Positions 12,801-23,290 of a stretch of DNA of 64,000 nt are shown piece by piece (position 1 is the stretch's first letter; the number at the start of each line of letters is the position of its first letter). A model generated the notes under the pieces. It saw nothing but the letters and a program-made list of their open reading frames with translations, made no database searches and was not told the DNA's origin. The DNA is taken from positions 62,001 through 126,000 of the forward strand of contig DF237065.1 of NCBI GenBank assembly GCA_000708835.1. The letters are read 5' to 3'. The stretch is from Klebsormidium nitens. Lineage: Eukaryota; Streptophyta; Klebsormidiophyceae; Klebsormidiales; Klebsormidiaceae. A program made the position numbers and the translations under genes.

Positions 12801-14737
12801 CCGGAGAGAACCCCGCACCCCTCTGGTCAGACGTCGGCGCCGACTCAGCCAGTGCAGGAAGGGGCGGGGAGAGAGCCGCCTCCTTGTCCAATGCATCGAG
12901 CTTTGCCGATGCACCTCCTGCAAGCTTTCCCCCTGCCTTCTTCTTAGCAGACTTCTTCTTGGCTTTCCCCGCTGCCAAACCGCTGCTTTCTGGGGGGGGC
13001 ACTTCGGTTTCTGCAAGGCTTTGCTTGGACCCCCCACAGGCGACCAGACCCGCACTCAGCTTCGCATCTCCCGGCTTCTCAGCCCCCTGGCCCATCTTGG
13101 CACCGTTCTTGGGAGTTTTGAAAGCATTGCTCTCCTGCGCGGAAAGACCCCTGGCTTCCTTTCCGAGCTTCTCTGCCCGTGCGTTGGCCCTTGGAACTTC
13201 GTTCTCCTTCCCCTCTTCTGCTATTTTCTGCATCTTCGACTTTGGCTTCTTTCTCTTCCCTTGGGCCTCTTCCTCATTATCGTCCTGGGGGGGTGGTTTG
13301 GCAGGCTGAGAGCAGAGGATCTGGACCCCCAGGGCGCGTTCCATCTCGGCGTATGCGGCAACGACTTGGTCCACACTGGCAGCAGGGCGGAGATCTGGAA
13401 GGCGACAGATTGCTCTGGGTAAAAGCCAGTGCCAAGGGATTTGATGGGCGCCAGTGCCAAGGGATTTGATGGGCGCCAGTGCCAAGGGATTTGATGGGCG
13501 CCCTTCATGCATCTCATGAATGCACAAAAGCTAGGTTGTTCTGAAGCAAGAGGGACAGAGGAAGTGCTTACGAACGGGAAGAAGAAGGAATAGGCATGAC
13601 AACTGCACCTCTACATGGACAGACATGGGAGAACATTGCTTTAGAGATTTAGCGTTGGTGGCACTGGCGGAAGCAGTCTCGTCTGCTGGTTGAGAATGTA
13701 AGAGACAAGTTGCCTTGGCTGACATTTTTGACAAATTTGAGAGGATGGCAGCTTTGAGTCTGAGGAAGCGAAACACAAAAGCATTTCGCTCACCCCTCTT
13801 GTGCGCCGGCTTCTTGCACACTGGACATGACGCCTTGGTCAAGATGGACTGCTGGATGCATCCCCTGAATTTGAAGAGCAACAAAAATTGAAGCCTGGTA
13901 TCTGTAAAGCGTGCATGCCCAGAAAGGGTCTTAGAGAAGCAATGAAATGATTAGGCCTGCAGAAGCACTGCATGCTTGAGGAAAACGGACTTTAATACAA
14001 ATACTTTGCTTCGTGTCAGGATGCTTAGCTTCCACATAGGCGGTTTACATCCTCTAGCTCCACATGGGACAAAGCTACTGGTTGAACGTGCTTGTCAGTT
14101 ACTGTGTGCTTCAGAGAGACATTGAGAACCAGATACAAGCAAGTATTTGTTGTAAGGCATCGTGTGAGAGGCATCGATTTGACACTTGCTTCAGAAAAGC
14201 TCGACTAGAATGGCATACCTGCAGAAGCAGTGGTTGCAGGCAAGGTGGACTGCACTTTTCAAAAGGCCAAGGCTGCAGAGCAAGAGCGATCAGTATGATT
14301 AGCAAGTATCCATCTCGGAAGGTTTTTGCTTCACAAGCTGCTGCAGGTTAGCAGATCAATTGGACTCCCTAGGTGAACAAACTTGAAAGGATATTTCGTG
14401 CATTCTTTTCCTCAGAGGACGTCTTCTCAGTCAGCATCTGAAGGAATATGCACATCAGCTGCCTTGAGAATTCTCAATATCACAACTGCAGGTTACATGC
14501 TTCAAGGTGTCATGATTCTTTGTCTCCCCAAAGTGCTTTCTCACTCCTTCTCCAGCTCCATGCTTACAACCATTGGTCAAAGGTTTCTTTGCTGGAGACT
14601 GTCAACTTAGCATCCTGTTGCAAGTATCAGGCATCCCGGCAAGTGCTAAAGAGATTTCCACGAGGCTGTCAATGTTCAACTCACCAAATGGGGCAGGTCA
14701 ATTCTTTGCCCAGCTTGAGGACTGACTCCGCCTGCAT
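6879..14737 (-). CDS. BRCA1: BRCA1 homologue: RING, ePHD and tandem BRCT protein
   Basis: Eleven exons keep phase throughout and give 1012 residues: 14737-14685, 14272-14219, 13864-13794, 13394-11657, 11242-11056, 10483-10329, 9904-9784, 9131-8966, 8399-8284, 7657-7520 and 7118-6879. The N-terminus is a C3HC4 RING (residues 15-52; CPIC, CNH, CPVC), the E3 ubiquitin ligase module that pairs with BARD1. Residues about 60-577 form a Lys/Glu/Ala/Gly-rich linker encoded almost wholly by one 1.7-kb exon. An extended PHD finger follows (578-711, with CGFC, HELCAQWAPNV, CSVC and CPDH). The C-terminus has two BRCT domains (about 779-885 and 888-1012; WVLTG, VTHVI, GQWVVTPEW, then SAGGGTVLARRP and RWLLDS). 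The ePHD marks the plant-type protein, where BRCA1 and BARD1 share this layout. The RING start (GKELTCPICL) fits BRCA1 better. The expected role is homologous-recombination DNA repair in the nucleus. Confidence 0.9.
7121..7519 (-). other. BRCA1 intron 10
   Basis: This intron separates the two halves of BRCT2. The donor after GAG at 7520 reads GTGAAG, which is weaker than the other donors of the gene. The reading frame stays open for some distance past it, so a longer exon 10 is possible. The acceptor is CTGCAG just upstream of 7118. Confidence 0.45.
8530..8830. repeat. Three tandem units of 100 bp in BRCA1 intron 8
   Basis: Units begin with CATAGAAC at 8530, 8630 and 8730, an exact 100-base period. 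Each unit continues with GGAGCA(A/G)GGCG, AACAA, CAGAAA and GTATAT-like blocks in the same order, diverged by point changes. The array lies between exons 8 (8966) and 9 (8399) and is not coding in any sustained frame. It does not resemble either neighbouring exon edge. Confidence 0.85.
13430..13504. repeat. 25-bp direct repeat, three copies, in BRCA1 intron 3
   Basis: The unit GCCAGTGCCAAGGGATTTGA plus TGGGC occurs three times in a row with essentially no divergence. It lies just upstream (in gene orientation) of the large exon 4. Lack of divergence suggests a recent or actively slipping minisatellite. It gives a spurious open frame of repeated residues on the minus strand that should not be read as protein. 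Confidence 0.9.
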
Positions 14738-15405
14738 TTTGCAAGGCAACAGCTAAGACTAGGTCAAGACTTTGACTTTGAATTGTCTCTGCTGATTGCA
14801 ACAGCTACATACCGTAGAAGATTAGCAGCTCGACAACATCCCCGCAGTGTCCTCGCACAAGGCACTAGAAAAGCCCTTCTTTTTGGCCAAAGCGCTCTCC
14901 TTCCAACGCGCTTCGACTTCGGAGTCTTCCGCTGCCTTGGGCATTTTTGGAAGCTGAGGCTAGAATTCGCGGTGTTTGGCGGGAGTGTTTCAAAGGTCCA
15001 GGGTTTGGTAGGACGTCCGCGCCGGCCATTCCGAAGCCGGCCGCGCACATTGCATTCGCCGGGCGGCCGCGCGCGGCAGCGCCAAAGTCACTTCAATGCC
15101 CCGGTATGGTACCTTCCAAGTATCAAGTGCTAGCAGGCTACAGTCTACGTTGCGATAATACAACATCATGGTATGTACCGGCCCGTTGATGACACACAGC
15201 CACCTCATTTCAGACAGCTCATTGGCGTGAGCTACGGAAGCGCCTGCATTGACATCATTGTTGAGCTACGTTCCTTTTCGGCTCTAGCTTTAGGGTTTTG
15301 TTCTACCTCCCGCCTCCTTCTAGCTCGCACTGTTTTCCAGATTGTCAGCAAAGCAAGCATTAGAAAATCAATTTCTCCGGTTTTTGACATATTCTGGTGG
15401 AAAAG
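14738..15405. promoter_or_regulatory. Shared head-to-head BRCA1/ALG1 intergenic region
   Basis: Only 668 bases separate the BRCA1 ATG (minus strand, 14737) from the ALG1 ATG (plus strand, 15406). Both 5' UTRs and promoters must lie here or within overlapping transcripts. A telo-box-like TTAGGGTTTT occurs at 15290-15299, close to the ALG1 start; such AAACCCTA-type elements are common in plant promoters of housekeeping genes. I see no clear TATA box. Bidirectional control is an inference from spacing only. Confidence 0.55.
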
Positions 15406-18400
15406 ATGGCCAAGCGTGGCCGCGCGACGGTGGTCGTGCTGGGGGACCTGGGGCGAAGCCCCCGGATGCAGTATCACGCTTTGTCCCTGGCAGAGCAGGT
15501 ATGTATGCGGCCAAGGATTTTCGTAACTTGAAACAAAGGTCGTAGGCCAGTTTTGTTGAGACCACTTTTTGGTTGCCCCTTACTTGCTCCTATTCAAGCC
15601 TGCTTCTGTTTTGCATGTCCTGTTCGCGACTGCTTAGTCACGCTGAAGGAGAGGGGGTGAAGGATTTCATGCAGAATCATGACCTATGCCTGCAATGCTG
15701 AGACGCTGTAGCTTTGCTTTATGCAAAATTGTTCGAAAGTGACGATTGTCTTAGCTTTAACCAGCTTTGAGTAGCTATGAATACTGGTGTGCAATCTGGG
15801 TTGGGCTCTGGTGCTCCATAAAATTCACTTCTTAAGGTTGAGATGTTGTCAGTTTGGTCTGCCTTGCTTTGCATACGTGAATTGGGCACTGGTTTGAAGC
15901 GAAGGCATTTGTTCAAAGTTTGTAAACTTTTTCTCGGAGGTAAATACAAATTCACTTCCTCGAAATAACGGGACATACTTGTCCGGAGACCATACCGTGA
16001 GTATACGGGGGCTACTATGGTAGAGAGACATCTTCAGTTGGTGCTAAGGGTGCTGACAAGACTGTTCACCAACTGTTCCTAGGATGACTTCCACATTATC
16101 AGAAAGATGATTTTGGGCTTCTCTTGAGCGCCTTCATATGGAGCAATGGTATAGCAGCTGCAGTGGGCTGTCCTCTACTCCTACTTTGAGCACATCTAGT
16201 TCTCCTGTTGATCAAATAAAATTCACAATTTTCAAAAGGTGGCTTCTTTGCTCTCGAAAACAATGTCACATTGCAGCGCCAAGCGCCCCTTGTCAACATA
16301 CAAGCCAGAAAGCTTCGACCGAATGTAGATTGTACTGACACCAGCTAGAACCTCTAAACAAATGTAGGTTGAAGCGACCCGAGCCAGGAACCTACGGTTC
16401 AACAATAGTAGTCATATATGTCAATCTTATGTGTTATCTTTGACACAGGCTGAGCTGCAAGTCGACGTTGTGGCGCACGCAGGGAGCGAGCCCCTCACGG
16501 CCCTCAAGGAGCACCCAAACGTCCACCTTCATCTTTCTGTGAGGCTGCCCTCCAGAGTGCCAGACATTCTTTCCATGGTGTCAATGTTGCGGGTCTTCTC
16601 TTCAGATGTTGGGGCAGTCACTGTACTGCTGATACCAGTGTTCACTGCTGCTTGTTCATTGAATTCGATGACTCGCAAAAATCTGTCATTGGTTCTGCTG
16701 CAACCTATTCCGAGTGCATAGCGTTAAACCCCCACAGCGTCAAGGGGCAACACAAAGGTTTGCCACAGACATGTGAAACGATTTTCCCAAGGTCGCAGTC
16801 CGTGTCACAAACAGCCTTTCGCAGAGTCTCTGACGGCTACCGTCAGTAGCCAAGCAAAGGGATCCCTCATCGCATATGACGACAGGCCATCTGAAGCGCA
16901 AGAGGAACCAACCTAGTTGCCCCTTTTTCTGACCACTCAAGTGTCACTTGAGAGGCAGGAAATTGGGTATGCTTCTCTTCTCATCTTGGTTCGCTTGCTG
17001 CGCCGGGTTACTTTCTTCTTGACACCGTTTCTTTGCTGCAGTCTCCGCCATGGTCTGCCAACTTGCCACGTGTCATGTACCTCCTGCTGCTGCCCTTCAA
17101 GGTCCTCGCGCAGTTTGTGTCGCTCCTGTGGGTGCTCTGTGTGACGATACCCCCACCGGACTTTATCATTGTTCAGGTGAGCCCCTTGTTGTGTCTCTTC
17201 CATCCTTTTTGGTCAGCTTTGTTTGTTGTTAATGACCTGCACTTGCTAGTCTTTGGTGAAGAAGACGTTTATGCAGGAATTGTTGTTCTGTGGAACATGG
17301 TATCCAATATTCGGGCCAGCGACACTAGTTGCTACCCTACAGATGTTTCATTATTTTAGGACGGTATTATTGGTTTAAACGTTCCCTTTTGCATACTTCT
17401 CCTCTCCACCATGTTCTCAACCCCTAGGAGAAAGTGGTAGAGCTTGCAACCAGATGTTGAGCCTTTGAGCTTTTGAGGGCCGTTGTTGACTGCCGCTGTG
17501 TCTGTCCCCATTATCCCACTGTACCACTTCTTCATCTTGCCGAGCATCATGGAACTTTCCAGAGAATTTTTCTCGCTTTCTCTTGCTGCAGAACCCCCCG
17601 TCCATCCCTTCCCTGACGGTGGTCCTGTTCGTGTGCTGGCTGCGCGGCGCGGCTATGGTGATTGACTGGCACAACTTTGGCTACACGCTCCTGGGGCTGA
17701 AGCTGGGGCTCTCGCACCCCTTCGTGCGCTACTACAAATGGTAATATATTATTAGGCGGAAGAAGCACTCGTTGTCTTGAGGTTCCAGACACGAGCTACT
17801 TTATGTTTCTCAGTCATTTCGGGGCTGGAGGTCTTCACGCTGAGCCGTCTTGATTCTCGAGCTCGGGACTTTCTCGGCACGAGGGGGTGTTGCACCCCTC
17901 GTGAGCCACAGTTGGTCACAAGCGTGTTGGGAATCCTATATTGCTCCAGTCCAAATCGACTCTTCGGCCGCTCTCCCCCAGCAAGCGTCCCCGCCCCCCT
18001 CAAAACGTCACCCGTTCGTCTGGAACAACCATCTGTCTTGTTTCCCCCGGGTATGAGAGGAAGTACGGCCGGATGGCTCACACCCACCTGTGCGTCATCA
18101 AGGCGTTGCAGCAGGAGCTCGCATCGACGCTAGCGCCTCTCCTCCCCACAGAAAAAATCCTCTTCAAAACAGCGCCTTATGGTTTGAACAGATATCCGTT
18201 TCCCGTTCCCCCCAGGTACGAAAGAAACTACAGCCGAACAATTTATGTCTCACCATTTTGTGACCAGAGCGAATTGGGGCATCAATGATAGCGCCTCTCT
18301 TCCCCAATAAAACGTTTTCTTGCCCCTCAAAAACATTGCGCGTGTTTCCCTCTTATAACAAATGTATGATGTGTTCCCCCCCAGGTACGAAAGAAACTAT

Positions 18401-21400
18401 GGTCGGATGGCGCACGCTCATCTGTGCGTCACCAAAGCGATGCAACAGGAGCTCGCGGCGAACTGGGGAATCAACGCCACGGTTCTCTACGACCGGCCCC
18501 CCGCCTTCTTCCGCCCGGCCACGCTCGAGGAGCGCCACGCGGTCAGCATGACGTCATCTCAACCACTCCAGCTGTGTCCTTGGTTTGCGTTCTGCTGCTT
18601 GTCTTCGACTTGTTTGGATTCTGCGTTTGGGGGTCACCTCTCGAAGCGATTGGGTTGCGCGAGAAACTTACAAGGAGTGCGATATATGCACAAAACGAAA
18701 GCAGATTGAAAGGATCCAAACGGGAGGTGGAAGGAACTACAATTAGAAACGAATGGTCAAGAATTGATACGAAATTCTGCGTTCTGCCTGCAGCTATTCT
18801 TGAAGCTGAACGACGCGATCTGCCGCCCCCCGAGTGACGTCAGCGACTGTTGCGGGACTGGGTCGTCAGAACCGGGGACTTCGGAGCGGAAGGGCGAACA
18901 GGACGATTCGTTGGACGACTACGTCATTGTGCCTCCGAGGTGAGTAGCGTGCGCTCTTCTGTCTTCTCATTAAGGACTTGCTTGAAGTTGAAAAAGTCAT
19001 GATGGCTCGCTTGTAAGTTGAAGAAGCCGATATACGTTATGTATGCTTATCTGGATTTGGCCAGCTGAAACGTGGAGAGAGATACAGAAGAGGAGCCAGG
19101 GCGGTGGAGTGCAAGTAAGGATTCGTGGTCGAAACCCTAGACGGAAACGCCGAAAAGGTTAATCGGATAAGGGAGACTAGGTTTGAGCCGATGACTCTCT
19201 TTTCCTCTCCTTCTGAGGCCCAGCTAACCCATCACCAAACCCACAACTCACAATTTCTCAACTCTACCCAAGTGTACGTTCTGACCCGGATCCACAGGGT
19301 TGAGAAGACCGTCACCTCTTCCCACCATCTTGGCAGCATTGTTTCGCCCGGCGGCCGACGATTTGCTTTCCTTATCGTCAAAAACCCCGTCAGGAAACGA
19401 TATGAAACCAGATTTAACCCGATTTCTGACCCCGCTTTCCAGGGTTGAGGAGACCGTGATCTCTTCCCACCACATGGGCAGCATCGCTCCCCCGTCTTCG
19501 GACGGGGATGGCGCGTCGTCGTCCGGCGGATCTTCGGACACGGTGTACGAGGAACAGGGGATCGCGCTCAAGCCGGACCGGCCGGCCGTCATTGTGAGCA
19601 GCACGAGCTGGTGAGAATACGCCCCCAATCGACGCCCCCGATGATTGCTGGTTGTAGTGGGTCTCCATGAGAAAACTCCTTCACAACAGGATGGGTTTTG
19701 TTTTTTTTGCAACAAACAGATACAACCAGGAGATTGCGCAAAACATCAAATAGGTTGAGAAGATACGTTGTTAATCGGCTTCTTCAATTCAGGGCTACCA
19801 GTGAAGTCCCCCCGACTGCTCTCGATATGGTCCCAATATGCCGTTTGAGCTCTGTTGTCTAGTCCCGTCACAACGTCCGGCTCTTCTACCGAATTGCTTC
19901 TTCTCGATCATTGCCGTAAGCTGGAAAGCGGAGTCTTTTTTGATCGCCTGAAAGGCAGAATCACGTGCAATCTCGCAGTTGCCTGATCCACAAGTCCAAT
20001 ATTCGGCATTTCAAAATTCCGTGTGTAACACCGAACGAGGATTTTGACGTCCTGTTGCAAGCGGCGATGATGAACAAGCTCCGAACCCCTTACCCATCTC
20101 CTTCTCGGAATGTTTGTTATCTGTCGAAGGCCCGGATCTCCTGTGATCTTCCTACTTCCTGAATTTACGTGCCTTTTGCAATTTTTTGCAGGACACCCGA
20201 CGAGGACTTCGACGTCCTATTGCAAGCGGCCATGATGTATGATCTTCGAGCGGCCAAGCTGATGGGGGACAACACGCCGGGCGAGCCGTCGACCGCTGGA
20301 TCGCAGCGCTACCCCCGCCTGCTCTTCCTCATCACGGGTACGTCATCTTTTCAGATCGAAGCATGCGAAAGGAAAAAAGAGGAAAACCTGAAGCATTCTT
20401 GGTTCGCCGCCTGCTCTTACTCATTATGCGTACGTCATCTCAATCAAACAAAAGGGGATGGGAAGCAGAGGACAAAGAACACAGCGTTATCATTTTCCAA
20501 CCGCCTCTTCATCATTACGAGTGGGTCATCTTCCTAAAAAGGAGGATTTCCTGGGGGAAAAGCGTATGAGAAGAAAACATGTGAACCATAGTGGGTTCCC
20601 CACCTCCTCTTCGTTGTTACCGGTACGTCATCTAATCGGAACGGAGAGTTGGGGTGGGAAAGAGATCAGAAGCAAGACACAGAGTGTTACGGGTATTTCC
20701 GACTGCTTTTCCTTATTGAGGATATTTGTCCTGATGTAACAAACTCTGGTGATGCGAAGGACATGAGGAGAAGGAAAGCAGGGAATATCTCGCTTTGTGA
20801 GAGTGCAACTGTGCGGGCGGTCAAGTTGTGGGTCGCCAATGGCCACTCTGACTGACTGTATCTTTGACGTGAGAATCCTCGACCTAGTGTTTGAAGTGTC
20901 TGCCCTGCTCCGAAGTTTTGCTCGACGTGTGCAAAGATTTATTGTAGACTGATGCTTTGATCTTTGAATCTTTGTACTCGCTGGGGACTTCTTGGCATTG
21001 ACAAACGAAGTCGGTTTCAGAGGTCGTTTTCTTTTCTCTTGCAATTAGGACAGTGGTGGCATTTTGGTGTTCGATAATCTGCAGAAGCTCGGCAGCGAGT
21101 GGAGGTTGAGCTTAGCTCCACCCTCGGTGCATTCTTTCTGCTTGTCGGGGAACGATTGGGTGTAGTCTTTTATCAACCCAGCTTTACAGGACATTCTGGT
21201 CTTTCACATCCTTTCATCTGACCCTTTCCCTCCCCTTCTCCCGCAGGCAAGGGCCCGCTGAAGGCGCAGTTTGAGGAACGCGTCGCTAAGCTGCGCCTCA
21301 AGCGCGTGGCCTTCCGTACGCTCTGGCTCAGCTCGGAGGACTACCCGCGACTCCTTGGTGAGCCTTCTCTAGTTCTTCCTTTCCCACTCCACTGCTCCTC

Positions 21401-23290
21401 TGCATTGGACTTTGCGCTGTGCACTTTGCGCTTCTGCCTTTCATCTTTCTTTGCTCGCGGCCGCTTGGTGAGCCTCCTCTAGTTCTTTCCCTCTCCCGTC
21501 TCCTACTCCTCTGCTTTGCGCTTCCGCCTTTCTTTCTCTTTTCCCTTTCTTCCGTTTCACTTGTAATTCTGCTTTCTACGTGCGCCCGATCTCTCGCTTC
21601 TTCGGCAGCTGCTTGGTGATCATTTCTGGGTGAGACAACCCCTTGCCTAACGACCCCTTCTTTTTTCTCAAGCTTCGCTGACCTCGGCGCCTCGCTACAT
21701 ATATCTTCCTTGGGCGTGGACCTGGCAGTAGTACTCGAAAGTTTTCTGATTTCTTCGCAATCATTTCAGAATCGGACATTCCTGAGACTTCAGTGTACCA
21801 AACAATCCCTCGATTCTCCACTCTGCTGCCCTGAGTGTCTCGCTGCACGCGTTCTCCCCCGGGCCGGATCCTCTCGTAAAATTGGGTTTGGTTATGTTTG
21901 CTTGAAAACCCCAATAAGCTTAACCCTCAAAATGCAAGAAACCTCGACCTCCGTTCCAACAGGCGCTGCTGATATTGGCGTGTCAATGCACACGTCCTCC
22001 TCGGGCCTGGACCTGACATCAGGGTTTTGAGTACGCTTGGATATGACTTCCCTGCCGATTATCTCTGGGACTCGGTTGTACCTAACGAAGCTCGTTCCTC
22101 TCTATACTCTGCTGACCTCGGCGTCTCGCTGCACACGTCGTCCTCAAGTCGGGACCTGCGCATGCCAATGCTGGACATATATTGCCATCCCCAGAGATCC
22201 TCGACAAGAAAAGTTCCAAACACTTATATTGCCAATCTCTTGCAGGCTCTGCTGACCTCGGCGTCTCGCTGCACACGTCATCCTCTGGCCTGGACCCGCC
22301 CGTGAAGGTGGCGGACAGATTCTGATACGTTGACCTGCAATTTCCACACCCGGAATAAGACCCTTACCGACTTGACAACTCTCTTTCCTTTCCAGGTTCT
22401 GCTGATCTCGGCGTCTCGCTGCACACGTCCTCCTCGGGCCTGGACCTGCCGATGAAGGTGGTGGACATGTTTGGGTGCGCGCTCCCCGTGTGCGCGCGCG
22501 CCTACTCGTGCATCGGCGAGCTCGTGCGCGACCGCGAGAACGGCCTCCTCTTCTCCGCGCCGACGGAGCTGGCGGACCAGCTGATGGAGCTCTTCCGAGG
22601 CTTTCCGCAGGTGGGGCGTTACAAGGGTTTTAAAGGTACTATTGTATTATAGCTTTTGAGGGTATTAGGGTCGTAGAGCTCTTCCGGTTTCAGTGTCTCA
22701 AAAAGCTGTAGCGTTGAGGTCTTTAATGTCCTATGGAGTTCAAGTTTACAGACCCCGGAGATGGAGAGCGGACTAGCTGTGGACCTTTTCCGAGGTTTTC
22801 CACAGGTGCGGTTGAGTATTCCAAGAGTTTCAGCTTGAGACCTTCAGGGTTGTGTTAGGTTCAGGCGTGCGGATCACTGTTGCTGACCCGGCGTGCTCTT
22901 ACAAGTACAAACGGTCTCGCTCTTTTCAGCGCGCTCGGAGCTGTCCACCTGCTTTGCAATTCCAACATCTGGAGATTCCTGGATCCGTCTCATCAAATTT
23001 TGGGGATGAAGCTCTGACATGATTTTGAATCCGCACGTCAGGGCAATGGGCGTCATTTCCCGCCCCTCAGAGCTCCTGGACTAGAGAAGTGCCACGTGTC
23101 AGCGGACTCCGTTTCCAGCAAACGCAGATTGCAACGTGTCACTTGACTATTTGCCCTCTTTTCATCGCAGAGCGGGGGCGAGCTGCTCAAGGGCCTGCGG
23201 AAGGGCTCAGCGCAGAGCAGGGCTGTCGGTTGGCAAGAGGAGTGGGGGAAGCGCGTTCTCCCGCTCCTGGAGGGTCTCAAAAGAGCGTAG
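15406..23290 (+). CDS. ALG1: Chitobiosyldiphosphodolichol beta-mannosyltransferase (ALG1, GT33)
   Basis: Eleven exons join in phase to 509 residues: 15406-15498, 16449-16538, 17042-17176, 17592-17740, 18385-18541, 18794-18939, 19443-19610, 20192-20337, 21247-21357, 22396-22610 and 23171-23290. Family signatures in order are [20 protein letters not shown], the hydrophobic stretch from exon 3, [65 protein letters not shown], and the nucleotide-sugar binding block [19 protein letters not shown] followed by [13 protein letters not shown]. The enzyme adds the first mannose from GDP-mannose to GlcNAc2-PP-dolichol on the cytosolic face of the ER. It is slightly longer than usual (about 460) because exons 6-7 carry an acidic, serine-rich insertion. 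Nearly all introns contain decayed copies of adjacent exon edges, listed separately. Confidence 0.93.
17885..18550 (+). repeat. Three-unit ladder of intron tail plus ALG1 exon 5 head
   Basis: The start of exon 5 (18385, [20 protein letters not shown]) has two upstream relatives in intron 4. One at 18051 still reads [20 protein letters not shown], but its acceptor AG has become GG. One at 18216 keeps CCCCAG and YERN, then diverges and shifts frame. Steps are 165 and 169 bases. The intervening intron tails (CCTCAAAA..., TTTCCC...) are also shared, so the repeated unit covers intron end plus exon start. Confidence 0.9.
19298..19355 (+). repeat. Decayed copy of ALG1 exon 7 head in intron 6
   Basis: The segment reads [18 protein letters not shown] and matches the start of the working exon at 19443 ([18 protein letters not shown]). 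It has a preceding CCACAG that could be an acceptor. The offset is 145 bases and the flanking CTGACCC is shared too. After about 55 bases the similarity is lost and the frame runs into different sequence. Confidence 0.88.
20027..20095 (+). repeat. Decayed copy of ALG1 exon 8 head in intron 7
   Basis: This stretch reads [19 protein letters not shown] and parallels [19 protein letters not shown] of the working exon 165 bases downstream (20192). The acceptor position has mutated to TAACA, so the copy cannot be spliced in the same way. Its sequence is more divergent at third positions than elsewhere, which suggests an early period of constraint or a fairly recent origin. Confidence 0.88.
20316..20735 (+). 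repeat. Ladder of ALG1 exon 8 tail plus donor, about five units
   Basis: The working exon end and donor (CGCCTGCTCTTCCTCATCAC then GGGTACGTC, 20316-20348) is echoed at about 20408 (CTGCTCTTACTCATTATGCG then TACGTCATC), 20501, 20600 and, weakly, 20699. Steps are 92-99 bases. Copies at 20408 and 20600 keep a recognisable GTACGTCATCT donor. The functional donor is the first of the series. Confidence 0.82.
21352..21625 (+). repeat. Ladder of ALG1 exon 9 donor and intron start
   Basis: The donor context CTTGGTGAGCCTTCTCTAGT at 21354 recurs as CTTGGTGAGCCTCCTCTAGT at 21464, and more loosely as GCTTGGTGATCATTTC at 21611. Shared pyrimidine-rich sequence follows each (CTCCTCTGC, TTTGCGCTTC, GCCTTTC). 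The first step is about 110 bases, the second about 147. Confidence 0.75.
21671..22470 (+). repeat. Five decayed copies plus working head of ALG1 exon 10
   Basis: The working exon starts at 22396 with [18 protein letters not shown]. Relatives begin near 21671 ([16 protein letters not shown]), 21822, 21962 ([16 protein letters not shown]), 22107 ([18 protein letters not shown]) and 22246 ([17 protein letters not shown]). Spacing is about 140-151 bases throughout. Upstream pyrimidine tracts repeat as well. The copy closest to the working exon is the best preserved and still has a CTTGCAG acceptor. Confidence 0.92.
22570..22815 (+). repeat. Copies of ALG1 exon 10 tail plus donor in intron 10
   Basis: The working exon tail (GAGCTCTTCCGAGGCTTTCC then GCAGGTGGGG, ending 22610) is echoed near 22675 (GAGCTCTTCCGGTTTCAG) and more fully at 22761-22815 (GACCTTTTCCGAGGTTTTCC then ACAGGTGCGG). 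This is a donor-side ladder in which the upstream copy is the one retained. Confidence 0.75.

Noticed and set aside
11643-13517. Long plus-strand open frames opposite BRCA1 exon 4
   Set aside because: They are mirror images of a GC-rich, Lys/Ala/Gly-rich coding exon on the minus strand. They read as Pro/Ser/Leu/Arg-rich low complexity and have no splice partners.
18051-18290. Possible mutually exclusive exons in ALG1
   Set aside because: The first copy lacks an acceptor AG and the second is frame-shifted, so neither can replace exon 5. They are better read as decayed duplicates.
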